Shown: piece by piece, positions 55,244 through 62,850 of the stretch
Numbering within the stretch: the stretch's first letter is position 1
How the letters are laid out: each line of letters opens with the position of its first letter
Assembly: GCA_944384985.1 (NCBI GenBank)
Contig: CALWVM010000003.1
Location: forward strand, 62,001 to 126,000
From: an uncultured Clostridia bacterium
GTDB taxonomy: Bacteria > Bacillota > Clostridia > Oscillospirales > Acutalibacteraceae
Length of the DNA: 64,000 nt
Reading direction: 5' to 3'
The notes under the pieces: model-generated
Told to the model about the DNA's origin: nothing
What the model saw: only the letters and a program-made list of their open reading frames with translations
The model's database searches: none
Made by a program: the position numbers and the translations under genes

Positions 55244-55995
55244 CAGCCAAACCTCCCCGTAATATAGTCCTCGGTGCGGCGGTCACGAGGCGTCGCGAAC
55301 AGCCGCTCCGTCGCATCCGCTTCCACAAGCTCCCCCAAAAGGAAGAACGCCGTGCGGTCGGAAATGCGCGTCGCCTGCTGCATATTGTGCGTCACAATGA
55401 CGATGGTATACGTTTTCCGAAGTGAAAGCGCGAGTTCCTCGATTTTGCCCGTCGAAATGGGGTCGAGCGCACTTGTGGGCTCGTCCATCAAAAGCACCTC
55501 CGGCTCGACGGCGAGCGCCCGCGCGATGCAAAGACGCTGCTGCTGTCCGCCGGAAAGCCCGAGTGCGGATTTTTTGAGACGGTCCTTGACCTCGTCGAAG
55601 ATTGCCGCCGCCGTGAGGGCGCGTTCCACGATCTCATCGAGTTCTGCTTTTTTGCGTACGCCGTGCGTGCGCGGGCCGTAAGCGATGTTGTCGTAGACGC
55701 TCATCGGGAACGGATTCGGCTTTTGGAACACCATCCCCACGCGCCGGCGCAGGACGTTGGGGTCCATTTGGCGGATGTTTTCGTTATCCAGCGTGATGTC
55801 GCCGGTCGTGCGGCAGCCCTCCACGAGGTCGTTCATGCGATTGAGGGATTTTAAAAGCGTGGATTTCCCGCAGCCGGACGGGCCGATGAACGCCGTGATG
55901 CGCCGCTTCGGGATTTGCAGGCTGACGTTTTTGAGCGCCTGAAAATCGCCGTAAAACAGGTCAAAATTTTGTATGTCGATGCAAACGTTATCCAT
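55243..55995 (-). CDS. pstB: phosphate ABC transporter ATP-binding protein
   Basis: A 250-residue ABC ATPase with Walker [20 protein letters not shown], signature [16 protein letters not shown], Walker [14 protein letters not shown] and H-loop [14 protein letters not shown], all typical for PstB. It overlaps pstA by 8 bases. Confidence 0.98.
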   Translation of the reverse strand: MDNVCIDIQNFDLFYGDFQALKNVSLQIPKRRITAFIGPSGCGKSTLLKSLNRMNDLVEGCRTTGDITLDNENIRQMDPNVLRRRVGMVFQKPNPFPMSVYDNIAYGPRTHGVRKKAELDEIVERALTAAAIFDEVKDRLKKSALGLSGGQQQRLCIARALAVEPEVLLMDEPTSALDPISTGKIEELALSLRKTYTIVIVTHNMQQATRISDRTAFFLLGELVEADATERLFATPRDRRTEDYITGRFG

Positions 55996-56860
55996 GTGTT
56001 TTTCCTTTCGTCCATTTCGAGGTGATCACCGAGGAGAGCGTATTGATGCCCGCCACGAGCACCAGCAGGATGACCGCCGTGGCATAGGCCTTTTCCGTGT
56101 TCAGCCCTTCATTCCACAAGGCGTACAGGTGCACGGCGAGCGTGCGGCCCGAACCTAAGAGACTGTCCGGTGACTGCGCCACCGTGCCCGCCGTAAATAT
56201 GAGCGCTGCCGTCTCCCCGACAAGCCGCCCGACGGCAAGGATCACACCGGCGAGGATGCCGGGCGCGGCAGAGGGCAGGACGATGCGGAACACCGTGCGC
56301 AGCTTGCCCGCACCCAGGCCGAACGACCCTTCGCGGTAGAGGTCCGGCACGCTTTGCAGCGCTTCTTCCGTCGTGCGCAGAATGACGGGCAAAATCATCA
56401 GGCTCAGCGTGAGCGCCCCCGCCAGCAGCGAATAGCCAAAGCCCAGCGTCGTAACAAACAGCAGATAGCCGAACAGCCCGTACACAATGGACGGGATGCC
56501 CGAGAGCGTTTCCGCCGTGACGCGCACGACTTTCACAAAGCGGTTGCCTTTTTTGGCGTATTCGACCAGATAGATGGCGGAAAATATCCCAAGCGGTACG
56601 GCGATCGCAAGGGACAGCGCCACCACAATGAGCGTATTGAGAAGCGCAGGCACGACCGAGCCGTTCTCCGAGGTATAGTGCAAAGAGAACAGCCCCGGCG
56701 ACAGATTCGGCACGCCCTTGGCCAAAATGTAAATCAAAATCCCGACGAGCACCGCAACGCAAACGCCCGCGCCCGCATAGACCGCCGCGCGCAGGCCTAT
56801 CGCACTGCGTTTGGCGCGGCGCGCCGCCTGTTCCGGGGAAAGCGAAGTCTTTTTGCGCAT
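55988..56860 (-). CDS. pstA: phosphate ABC transporter permease PstA
   Basis: A 290-residue membrane protein with the phosphate-permease pattern [59 protein letters not shown] and [19 protein letters not shown]. The start shares a base with the pstC stop (TGATG), so both permeases are coupled. Confidence 0.97.
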   Translation of the reverse strand: MRKKTSLSPEQAARRAKRSAIGLRAAVYAGAGVCVAVLVGILIYILAKGVPNLSPGLFSLHYTSENGSVVPALLNTLIVVALSLAIAVPLGIFSAIYLVEYAKKGNRFVKVVRVTAETLSGIPSIVYGLFGYLLFVTTLGFGYSLLAGALTLSLMILPVILRTTEEALQSVPDLYREGSFGLGAGKLRTVFRIVLPSAAPGILAGVILAVGRLVGETAALIFTAGTVAQSPDSLLGSGRTLAVHLYALWNEGLNTEKAYATAVILLVLVAGINTLSSVITSKWTKGKTHG

Positions 56861-57711
56861 CAGCCTTTCCTCCTTTTCACCGCGGAAAACGACAGGTTGA
56901 TGAGCAGCACAAACACAAACAGCACAACCGCCGTCGCAATGAGCGCTTCGCGGTGCAGGTCCGTGGCATACCCCATTTCCAGCACGATGTTTGCCGTCAT
57001 CGTGCGAAGCCCTTTGGTAAGGGAGGAGGGCATGACCGCCTGATTGCCCGCGACCATAATGACCGCCATCGTCTCGCCGACCGCGCGCCCCACACCCAAA
57101 ATCACGGCAGAAAGCACCCCTGAGCTTGCGGCGGGCAGCATGGTGCGGAACACACTGCGCTCATGCGTTGCGCCCAAAGCGAGGCTGCCCTCATAATAGC
57201 TTTTCGGCACAGCGCGCAGCGCCGCTTCGGATACGCCGATGACCGTCGGCAGGATCATGATCCCTAAAACCAGACTCGCCGCCAGGAGGCTTGTGCCGCT
57301 GCCGCCGAAGGTGTTGCGGATAAACGGCACGATCACCATTAAGCCAAAAAAGCCGTAAACCACCGAAGGAATGCCCGCAAGCAGCTCTACGGCGGGTTTC
57401 AAAAAGCGGTACAGCCGCTTGGGGCAGAAAAATGCGAGGAACACCGCCGTCAAAATTCCCACGGGCACCCCGACCGCAATCGCCCCCGCCGTGACGTACA
57501 GGCTCCCGATAATCATCGGAAAAATCCCGTACAGCTCGGAGGAGGGTTTCCAGACTTTACCCAGCAGAAAATCCTGCACCCCGATCTCACGGATGGCGGG
57601 TATCCCGCGGGAAAACAGAAAAATACAAATGAGCAGCACCGCAGCGATGCTCATACACGCCGACAGAAAAAAGAGCGCATGCATACCCTTTTCCCGAATC
57701 TTTTGAAGCAT
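56860..57711 (-). CDS. pstC: phosphate ABC transporter permease PstC
   Basis: A 283-residue membrane protein with six membrane segments: HALFFLSACMSIAAVLLICI, then FRGIP-like FSRGIPAIREIGVQDFLLG, AVELLAGIPSVVYGFFG, GVSEAALRAVPKSYYEGSLA and MLPAASSGVLSAVILGVGRA. The ATG at 57711 with AGGAAAGGA upstream is preferred to a longer frame. Confidence 0.97.
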   Translation of the reverse strand: MLQKIREKGMHALFFLSACMSIAAVLLICIFLFSRGIPAIREIGVQDFLLGKVWKPSSELYGIFPMIIGSLYVTAGAIAVGVPVGILTAVFLAFFCPKRLYRFLKPAVELLAGIPSVVYGFFGLMVIVPFIRNTFGGSGTSLLAASLVLGIMILPTVIGVSEAALRAVPKSYYEGSLALGATHERSVFRTMLPAASSGVLSAVILGVGRAVGETMAVIMVAGNQAVMPSSLTKGLRTMTANIVLEMGYATDLHREALIATAVVLFVFVLLINLSFSAVKRRKG

Positions 57712-57739
57712 AAAATTCCTTTCCTGAAAACGCACAGAG

Positions 57740-57769
57740 CTCCCGCCGCGTTTTTGCGCGCGACGGGAG
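57740..57769 (-). other. intercistronic stem-loop between pstS and pstC
   Basis: CTCCCGCCGCG and CGCGCGACGGGAG can pair, with a two-base offset, around a TTTTTG loop. No T-run follows, so partial termination or protection of pstS mRNA is more likely than full termination. Confidence 0.55.
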
Positions 57770-57786
57770 TATAAGTATACGGTTTC

Positions 57787-58674
57787 TTATTTTGCAACGT
57801 CTTCCATAACGTCCGCCCAGACGGCGGCGTCGCCGGTATAGATCGCCTTGACCTGTTCGCTTGTAAGCTCGGTCAGCGGATTTTCCGTGTTGACGATGAC
57901 CGCGATACCGTCCAGCGCAATTTCCGTACCCGTAATTCCGGAGGAAAGCTCGCTGTCTTTGAGCGCGCGGCTCGCCATGCCGATGTCACAGTTGCCGCCC
58001 GCCGCATCCGTCATGCCGGTGGTGGAATCGCTCATGTTGACCTCCACGGTAATGTTCGGGTTCACGGCGGCGAACGCCTCTTTGAGCTTTTCCATGACCG
58101 GCGTCACGGAGGACGATCCGGAAACCGTCACCGTACCCGAAGCGCCCGTGCCCGCAAAAGCGGCGGCATCCTGTGAAACGGGGATATAGCCCTCGTTTTC
58201 AATAACCTGCTGCCCTTCGGCGGAAAGGATGTAGGCGATAAATTCACGTGCGGCGCTTGAGAGTGAATCTTCTCTGTATGCGATGTTGAACGGCCGCGCG
58301 ATCTTGTAGCTGCCGTCCTTGACCGCTGAGACCGAGGGCGCAACGCCGTCGATGGAGAGCGCCTTGACCGTGTCGTTCAAGGAACCCAGCGAAATATAGC
58401 CGATGGCGTTCGGATTATCCGAAACGCTTGTGAGCACCACGCCCGTGCTCGTCTGCACGTCGGCGGTCGCCACGGTATTGTCCACCTTTTCGCCGTTTGC
58501 GTTCTCTTCCTCCACGCCGAACAGCTCTACAAATGCGCCGCGCGTGCCGGAGCCTTCCTCGCGGGAGATCACCGTGATCTCGTTTTCAGGAGCAAACCTG
58601 CTTCCCGCGCAGCCGGTCAGCAGCAGCGCAAACGCCAGAGCACCCGCCAAGACACCTAAAATCACTTTTTTCAT
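57787..58674 (-). CDS. pstS: phosphate-binding lipoprotein PstS, apparently circularly permuted
   Basis: Periplasmic-type binding protein for phosphate, 295 residues. The lipobox LLTGCAG puts the lipidated Cys at 22. The order of lobes is unusual: residues 32-170 (ITVISREEGSGTRGAFVELF to AYILSAEGQQVIENEGYIPV) match the second half of ordinary PstS, while residues 180-295 (GTVTVSGSSSVTPVMEKLKE to VKAIYTGDAAVWADV) match the first half. The phosphate-binding loops SGSSSVTP and EEGSGTRG are both present. The ATG at 58674 has AAGGAG 7 bases upstream. First gene of the phosphate operon. Confidence 0.92.
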   Translation of the reverse strand: MKKVILGVLAGALAFALLLTGCAGSRFAPENEITVISREEGSGTRGAFVELFGVEEENANGEKVDNTVATADVQTSTGVVLTSVSDNPNAIGYISLGSLNDTVKALSIDGVAPSVSAVKDGSYKIARPFNIAYREDSLSSAAREFIAYILSAEGQQVIENEGYIPVSQDAAAFAGTGASGTVTVSGSSSVTPVMEKLKEAFAAVNPNITVEVNMSDSTTGMTDAAGGNCDIGMASRALKDSELSSGITGTEIALDGIAVIVNTENPLTELTSEQVKAIYTGDAAVWADVMEDVAK

Positions 58675-58724
58675 ATGCATTCTCCTTCTACCTCTTTCGG
58701 TACGGGATTAGCTTATCGGACAAA

Positions 58725-58793
58725 TGTAAAGGCTGCAAGCGCAGTTACGTTAAAAATGTGTAAAGCCAAATCCGCCGTGTTAAACGGTGTAAA
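58725..58793 (-). promoter_or_regulatory. candidate Pho boxes upstream of pstS
   Basis: Read on the minus strand, TTTACA/TTAACA-type hexamers begin at 58793 (TTTACA), 58783 (TTAACA), 58764 (TTTACA), 58753 (TTAACG) and 58730 (TTTACA). The 10-11-base steps within the first two pairs match the direct-repeat spacing described for PhoP boxes in Bacillus. Confidence 0.6.
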
Positions 58794-58874
58794 CCCGCAT
58801 TTAGTATGCGTCGCGCGGCGGCAGGCATACAAAATGCCAATTTGCGGGACTTCCAGGAAATTCACCCCGCTTTA

Positions 58875-58903
58875 TTGACAAGCCGCCCCTTTGCGCATAT
58901 ACT
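58875..58903 (+). promoter_or_regulatory. promoter of the L,D-transpeptidase gene
   Basis: TTGACA (58875-58880), 17-base spacer, TATACT (58898-58903). Confidence 0.78.
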
Positions 58904-58941
58904 GTGTTTACAATAGATTTCAACTGTAAAGGAAGAGCGAC

Positions 58942-59943
58942 ATGGAGTTTTCCTCAACGTATAAAAAACGAGGCCCGGGCGGTCCGCGCAGGCGCAAACG
59001 TGGCTTGGATAAAAAGAAAAAGATCGTGCTGATCGTTCTGGCGGTCGTGCTGGTGCTTGCCGCCGTCGTCACCACGGTGCTCGTTGTGCGGCACAACCGC
59101 GCGGCGGACCCGGCAGTCGGCGCGCAAATTGAAACGCAGACGCAAGCCGTCACGACCACTGCGCCCGTCACGCAGGCGCCCACCGAAGCGCCGCAAGCCG
59201 TCGGGGACGTCACAATCACGGACATGCAAGCGACGATGTATTCCACCGTCGTGACGCTCAACGTCCGCGCCACCCCTTCTTCGGACGGGCAAAAGCTCGG
59301 CATGGTCGGGCAGGATACGCCGCTTTCCGTCACGGGGCGGTGCTCAAACGGCTGGTATCGCATCGATTATGACGGCGGCGTGGGCTACGTTTCGGGCGAA
59401 TATGTGGAAGAAGCGCCCGGCGGCGAGCAGAACGACAATGCGCCGTATCTCATTCGCGTCAACCGCCAGCAGAATATCGTCACCGTGTACAGCAAGGATG
59501 CAAACGGCGACTATACCGTCCCCTACAAGGCGATGGTCTGCTCGGTCGGGACGGACGGCAAAACGCCCACCGGCACATACACCACCAGCGACCAGTACAC
59601 CTGGCGGCTGCTTTCGGGCAATGTGTACGGGCAGTATGCAACGCGCATCACCGGGCATATCCTGTTCCACTCCGTTCCGTATTTCACGCAGGACAAAACC
59701 GACCTCGAATACGAGGAATACAATAAGCTGGGGCAGGCCGCTTCGCTCGGGTGCATCCGCCTGAGCGTGGAGGACGCAAAGTGGATCTACGACAACTGCC
59801 CGAAGGGCACAACGGTCGTGATCTATGACAGCGCCGAAGCCGAACCTCTCACCCCGCCTGCGCCCATCCGCATCGACACGAACGACAGCCGCCGCGGCTG
59901 GGACCCCACGGACCCCGACCCGGATAACCCGTGGAAACAGTAA
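58942..59943 (+). CDS. membrane-anchored L,D-transpeptidase with SH3 domain
   Basis: A 333-residue envelope enzyme that cross-links or modifies peptidoglycan. A very basic start (YKKRGPGGPRRRKRGLDKKK) is followed by a membrane segment (IVLIVLAVVLVLAAVVTTVL), a Thr/Ala/Gln linker, a bacterial SH3 domain (TLNVRATPSSDGQKLGMV to VGYVSGEYV), and a YkuD catalytic domain with YLIRVNRQQNIVTVY, TPTGTYTT, HSVPYF and the nucleophile in AASLGCIRLSVEDA. The C-terminus is Pro/Asp-rich. AAAGGAAG lies before the ATG. Confidence 0.92.
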   Translation: MEFSSTYKKRGPGGPRRRKRGLDKKKKIVLIVLAVVLVLAAVVTTVLVVRHNRAADPAVGAQIETQTQAVTTTAPVTQAPTEAPQAVGDVTITDMQATMYSTVVTLNVRATPSSDGQKLGMVGQDTPLSVTGRCSNGWYRIDYDGGVGYVSGEYVEEAPGGEQNDNAPYLIRVNRQQNIVTVYSKDANGDYTVPYKAMVCSVGTDGKTPTGTYTTSDQYTWRLLSGNVYGQYATRITGHILFHSVPYFTQDKTDLEYEEYNKLGQAASLGCIRLSVEDAKWIYDNCPKGTTVVIYDSAEAEPLTPPAPIRIDTNDSRRGWDPTDPDPDNPWKQ

Positions 59944-59973
59944 GCGGGTTAAAATTGCACTGCATAAACGTTC

Positions 59974-60009
59974 CACGCCCCGTGTGCAAATGCACACGGG
60001 GCGTGTTTT
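59974..60009 (+). terminator. terminator of the L,D-transpeptidase gene
   Basis: A perfect 15-bp stem CACGCCCCGTGTGCA / TGCACACGGGGCGTG with a 2-base AA loop and a TTTT run. Confidence 0.9.
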
Positions 60010-60207
60010 AGATGTCAGAGATTAGATATTAGAAATCAGATGCGGTGCGGGCAGGGTTCATGCATTTCCGCTGCTGCGTAGAAAAATTCGTAGTGGTAGG
60101 GGCGGATTTCGTGTCAAGCCCCGCCCTACGGGACTGCGCCGATTTTCAGCTTGCGGAAAACTTCTCTGTCCCACATTGAATCTCTAACACCTGCTATCTA
60201 ACATCTA
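60010..60207. repeat. intergenic repeat-like sequence (copy 2)
   Basis: A gene-free stretch starting GATGTCAGAGATTAGATATTAG and containing GTAGGGGCGG...GCCCCGCCCTAC, CAGCTTGCGGAAAACTTC and CTATCTAACATCTAA. It parallels 52413-52560, and the ATCTAAT/ATCTAAC words also occur at 47150-47172. Confidence 0.5.
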
Positions 60208-60239
60208 AAAAGCCGCCCCTTTCGGGACGGCTTCTTTTT
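60208..60239 (-). terminator. terminator of the NifU-like/GGGtGRT operon
   Basis: Read on the minus strand, AAGCCGTCCC / GGGGCGGCTT with loop GAAA (one G-T pair), followed by a T-run. Confidence 0.82.
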
Positions 60240-60280
60240 GAATATTTGCTTTTTGCTTGTTCGTACAATAAGACGAAAGC

Positions 60281-61288
60281 TTATTTCATCGCTTCTTCGA
60301 CTGCGACCGCGCAGGCGACCGTGGCGCCGACCATGGGGTTGTTGCCCATGCCGATGAGACCCATCATTTCAACGTGCGCCGGGACCGAAGAGGAACCCGC
60401 AAACTGCGCGTCGCCGTGCATTCTGCCCATGGAGTCCGTCAGGCCATAAGAAGCGGGGCCCGCCGCGACGTTGTCGGGGTGCAGGGTTCTGCCCGTGCCG
60501 CCGCCGGATGCCACGGAGAAGTACTTGACGCCGTTCTCGTTCGCCCATTTCTTATAGGTGCCCGCGACCAGGTGCTGGAAGCGCGTCGGGTTGGTGGAGT
60601 TACCCGTGATGGAAACATCCACGCCCTCTTTCTTCATGATGGCGACGCCTTCAAGCACGTCGTTCGCGCCGTAGCACTTGACTGCCGCGCGCTCACCTTC
60701 GGAATACGCCGTTTCGCTGACCACCGTCAGCTCGCCGGTATAGAAATCATAATCGGTCTTGACATAGGTAAAGCCGTTGATGCGCGAAATAATCATGGCC
60801 GCATCTTTCCCTAAGCCGTTGAGGATGACGCGCAGAGGCGTTTTGCGAACCTTGTTCGCGGTCTTGGCAATGCCGATCGCACCCTCCGCTGCGGCGAAGG
60901 ATTCGTGGCCGGCAAGGAATGCGAAGCACTTGGTCTCTTCATTCAAAAGCATTGCGCCGAGGTTGCCGTGGCCAAGGCCGACGTTTCTCTGCTCAGCGAC
61001 GGAGCCGGGCACGCAGAATGCCTGCAGGCCCTTACCGATGGTGGCTGCCGCTTCGGAAGCGGTCTTCACACCGGCTTTGATCGCCAGCGCCACGCCGAGG
61101 GTGTATGCCCAGACGGCGTTGTCAAACGCAATGGGCTGCACGCCCTTGACAATGCTTTCGACATCAATGCCCTTTTCGGTGCAAAGGGCTTTGGCTTCTT
61201 CGAGGCTTGCAATGCCGTTTTCGGCAAGGCATTTCTCGATTTTCGCCATTCTTCTTTCTTTACCTTCAAACATTACATCGTTAGCCAT
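60281..61288 (-). CDS. GGGtGRT-family protein
   Basis: A 335-residue soluble protein of the family named for its motif, here ASGGGTGRTLHPDNVAAG near residue 265. Other conserved-looking stretches are VPGSVAEQRNVGLGHGNLGA, LAGHESFAAAEGAIGIAK and NGLGKDAAMIISRINGFTYV. The family occurs in anaerobes next to a NifU-like scaffold, as here (15 bases apart). Its biochemical role is not known; the Gly-rich motifs suggest a nucleotide or cofactor site. GGGAGGG lies before the ATG. Confidence 0.88.
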   Translation of the reverse strand: MANDVMFEGKERRMAKIEKCLAENGIASLEEAKALCTEKGIDVESIVKGVQPIAFDNAVWAYTLGVALAIKAGVKTASEAAATIGKGLQAFCVPGSVAEQRNVGLGHGNLGAMLLNEETKCFAFLAGHESFAAAEGAIGIAKTANKVRKTPLRVILNGLGKDAAMIISRINGFTYVKTDYDFYTGELTVVSETAYSEGERAAVKCYGANDVLEGVAIMKKEGVDVSITGNSTNPTRFQHLVAGTYKKWANENGVKYFSVASGGGTGRTLHPDNVAAGPASYGLTDSMGRMHGDAQFAGSSSVPAHVEMMGLIGMGNNPMVGATVACAVAVEEAMK

Positions 61289-61303
61289 TGAGTTGTCCCT
61301 CCC

Positions 61304-61999
61304 TTATTCTTCACGAGGGTCGATGTATTTTGCAGCGTTTGCAAAACGACCGTACGTACCTGTGTTCTTCTTGAGCGCTTCGTCCGCGGAGACGCCGTGG
61401 CGGATGTCCTCGAGCATCTTGCCGACCTTGATGAACTCATAGCCGATGACCTCGTTGTTTTCATCCAGCGCCATCTTGGTGACATAGCCTTCCGCCATTT
61501 CCATATAGCGGACGCCCTTTAACTTCGTGGAGAACATCGTGCCGACCTGGGAGCGAAGGCCCTTGCCGAGATCCTCCAGCGCCGCGCCGACGACAAGCCC
61601 GTCCTCGGAGAACGCGGACTGCGAACGGCCGTAAACGAATTGCAGGAAAATCTCACGCATGGCGACGTTGATCGCGTCGCACACAAGGTCTGTATTCAGG
61701 CACTCCAGCAGCGTTTTGCCGGGCAGAATTTCTGCCGCCATCGCCGCGGAATGCGTCATGCCGGAGCAGCCGATGGTCTCGACAAGCGCTTCTTCTACGA
61801 TGCCGTTTTTCACGTTGAGCGACAGCTTGCAGGCACCCTGCTGCGGGGCGCACCAGCCCACACCGTGCGAGAAACCGGAAATATCCTTGATCTCATACGC
61901 TTTGACCCATTTGCCCTCCTCGGGGATCGGGGCCGGACCGTGCTTGGGGCCTTTGGCAACACAGCACATTTTTTCAACTTCTTCGGAATAATGAATCAT
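61304..61999 (-). CDS. NifU-like iron-sulfur cluster assembly scaffold protein
   Basis: A 231-residue protein with an N-terminal NifU/IscU-related domain. Cysteines lie in EKMCCVAKGPKHGPAP, GVGWCAPQQGACKLSLNV and ETIGCSGMTHSAAMAAEIL, and a further one in NTDLVCDAINVAMREIF, the pattern of a scaffold binding a cluster. The C-terminal 90 residues (SQVGTMFSTKLKGVRYMEMA onward) are specific to this group. The ATG at 61999 follows AAAGGAG; the frame upstream crosses the promoter. Operon partner of the GGGtGRT gene. Confidence 0.88.
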   Translation of the reverse strand: MIHYSEEVEKMCCVAKGPKHGPAPIPEEGKWVKAYEIKDISGFSHGVGWCAPQQGACKLSLNVKNGIVEEALVETIGCSGMTHSAAMAAEILPGKTLLECLNTDLVCDAINVAMREIFLQFVYGRSQSAFSEDGLVVGAALEDLGKGLRSQVGTMFSTKLKGVRYMEMAEGYVTKMALDENNEVIGYEFIKVGKMLEDIRHGVSADEALKKNTGTYGRFANAAKYIDPREE

Positions 62000-62035
62000 G
62001 TTTTTTGAAACTCCTTTCTCAACAAGACTGCATAT

Positions 62036-62064
62036 ATTATACAGATTTAACGCCCGATTATCAA
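62036..62064 (-). promoter_or_regulatory. promoter of the NifU-like/GGGtGRT operon
   Basis: Minus strand TTGATA (62059-62064), 17-base spacer, TATAAT (62036-62041). Confidence 0.78.
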
Positions 62065-62083
62065 TAGAAAAAATCACAAACTG

Positions 62084-62338
62084 CTAATTCTTTCCATAAA
62101 AATATTGTCGATTATCGCGATAGACCCGCCTTGCCGGGCGATCCGTATAATAATTTTCCAACAGTCCCGCCGTCATGCGCACATCGCGCCGCATTTCGTA
62201 AAGGCAGGCGAGGCGGCGGTATGCCTCGTGGCGTTTTTCGCCCGTAAGCGACTTTGCATAGGGCAAAAAACGGTCGATCTGCCGCGTTAAGGTCTCTTCG
62301 TCTTTTCGATAAGTTTGTGCCATTTGGGTCAAAGTCAT
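62084..62338 (-). CDS. small basic protein under a LexA-type operator
   Basis: An 84-residue soluble protein that I do not recognise. It is predicted helical (MAQTYRKDEETLTRQIDRFL, EKRHEAYRRLACLYEMRRDV) and has a basic, Tyr-rich tail (RPARRVYRDNRQYFYGKN). GAGGGAG lies upstream of the ATG at 62338. A consensus promoter and a GAAC-N4-GTTC operator precede it, suggesting induction in the SOS response. No membrane segment, LysM or catalytic motif, so it is not a YneA-type division inhibitor by sequence. Confidence 0.7.
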   Translation of the reverse strand: MTLTQMAQTYRKDEETLTRQIDRFLPYAKSLTGEKRHEAYRRLACLYEMRRDVRMTAGLLENYYTDRPARRVYRDNRQYFYGKN

Positions 62339-62363
62339 ACGCTCCCTCTCTTCCGTATTGACA

Positions 62364-62375
62364 GAACAAATGTTC
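62364..62375. promoter_or_regulatory. LexA-type SOS operator
   Basis: GAACAAATGTTC, a perfect palindrome of the GAAC-N4-GTTC type used by LexA in Bacillota, 14 bases downstream of the -10 box and 25 bases before the start codon. Confidence 0.7.
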
Positions 62376-62389
62376 GATTGCTGTGTCCG

Positions 62390-62418
62390 ATTGTAACATC
62401 CCGTGTTGTGTTTGGCAA
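62390..62418 (-). promoter_or_regulatory. promoter of the 84-residue protein gene
   Basis: Minus strand TTGCCA (62413-62418), 17-base spacer, TACAAT (62390-62395). Confidence 0.72.
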
Positions 62419-62640
62419 GACTTGTCCGCCGGTAAAGTCCGCTTTTTGGGACTTTGTTTGTGGTAAAAGGAAGTCTAGCTTTTTTTGCAGATTCACACAA
62501 ACCGCGGCCGGGATTTATAGACATTTGTTGAGAATCCCCTCTTCCCTTTTGGGCACAAGTGTGTTAAAATAATCACAGATTCGACAGATTTGACCGCAAA
62601 CAGAAATTACGAGACGCGCAATAGAAAGGAGCTGCTGCGA

Positions 62641-62850
62641 ATGGATTTTTCCGATGTATTTCGTTTCTTTTCGGAAGCGGCGGAATTGACCCCCGAACGG
62701 CGCATGGCGGAGCTGTTCTGCGTTGCCGCAGCGGCGGTTCTGCTTGGCATCACGCTCGGCGTGCTGCTTGCGCGGCGGACTCGGGAACACAGAGTGGAGG
62801 AAGCGCATGCCCATACCCCAAAAGAACCAGACGGTCACGCTGAAAATTGA
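62641..62850 (+). CDS. small single-TM protein upstream of rlmD
   Basis: A 69-residue protein with an amphipathic start (DFSDVFRFFSEAAELTPE), one membrane segment (LFCVAAAAVLLGITLGVLLA) and a His/Glu-rich cytoplasmic-type tail. AGAAAGGAG lies upstream of the ATG. It overlaps the next gene by 44 bases and is probably co-transcribed. A weak promoter (TTCCCT-17-TAAAAT, ending near 62573) may drive both. Not recognised. Confidence 0.65.
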   Translation: MDFSDVFRFFSEAAELTPERRMAELFCVAAAAVLLGITLGVLLARRTREHRVEEAHAHTPKEPDGHAEN

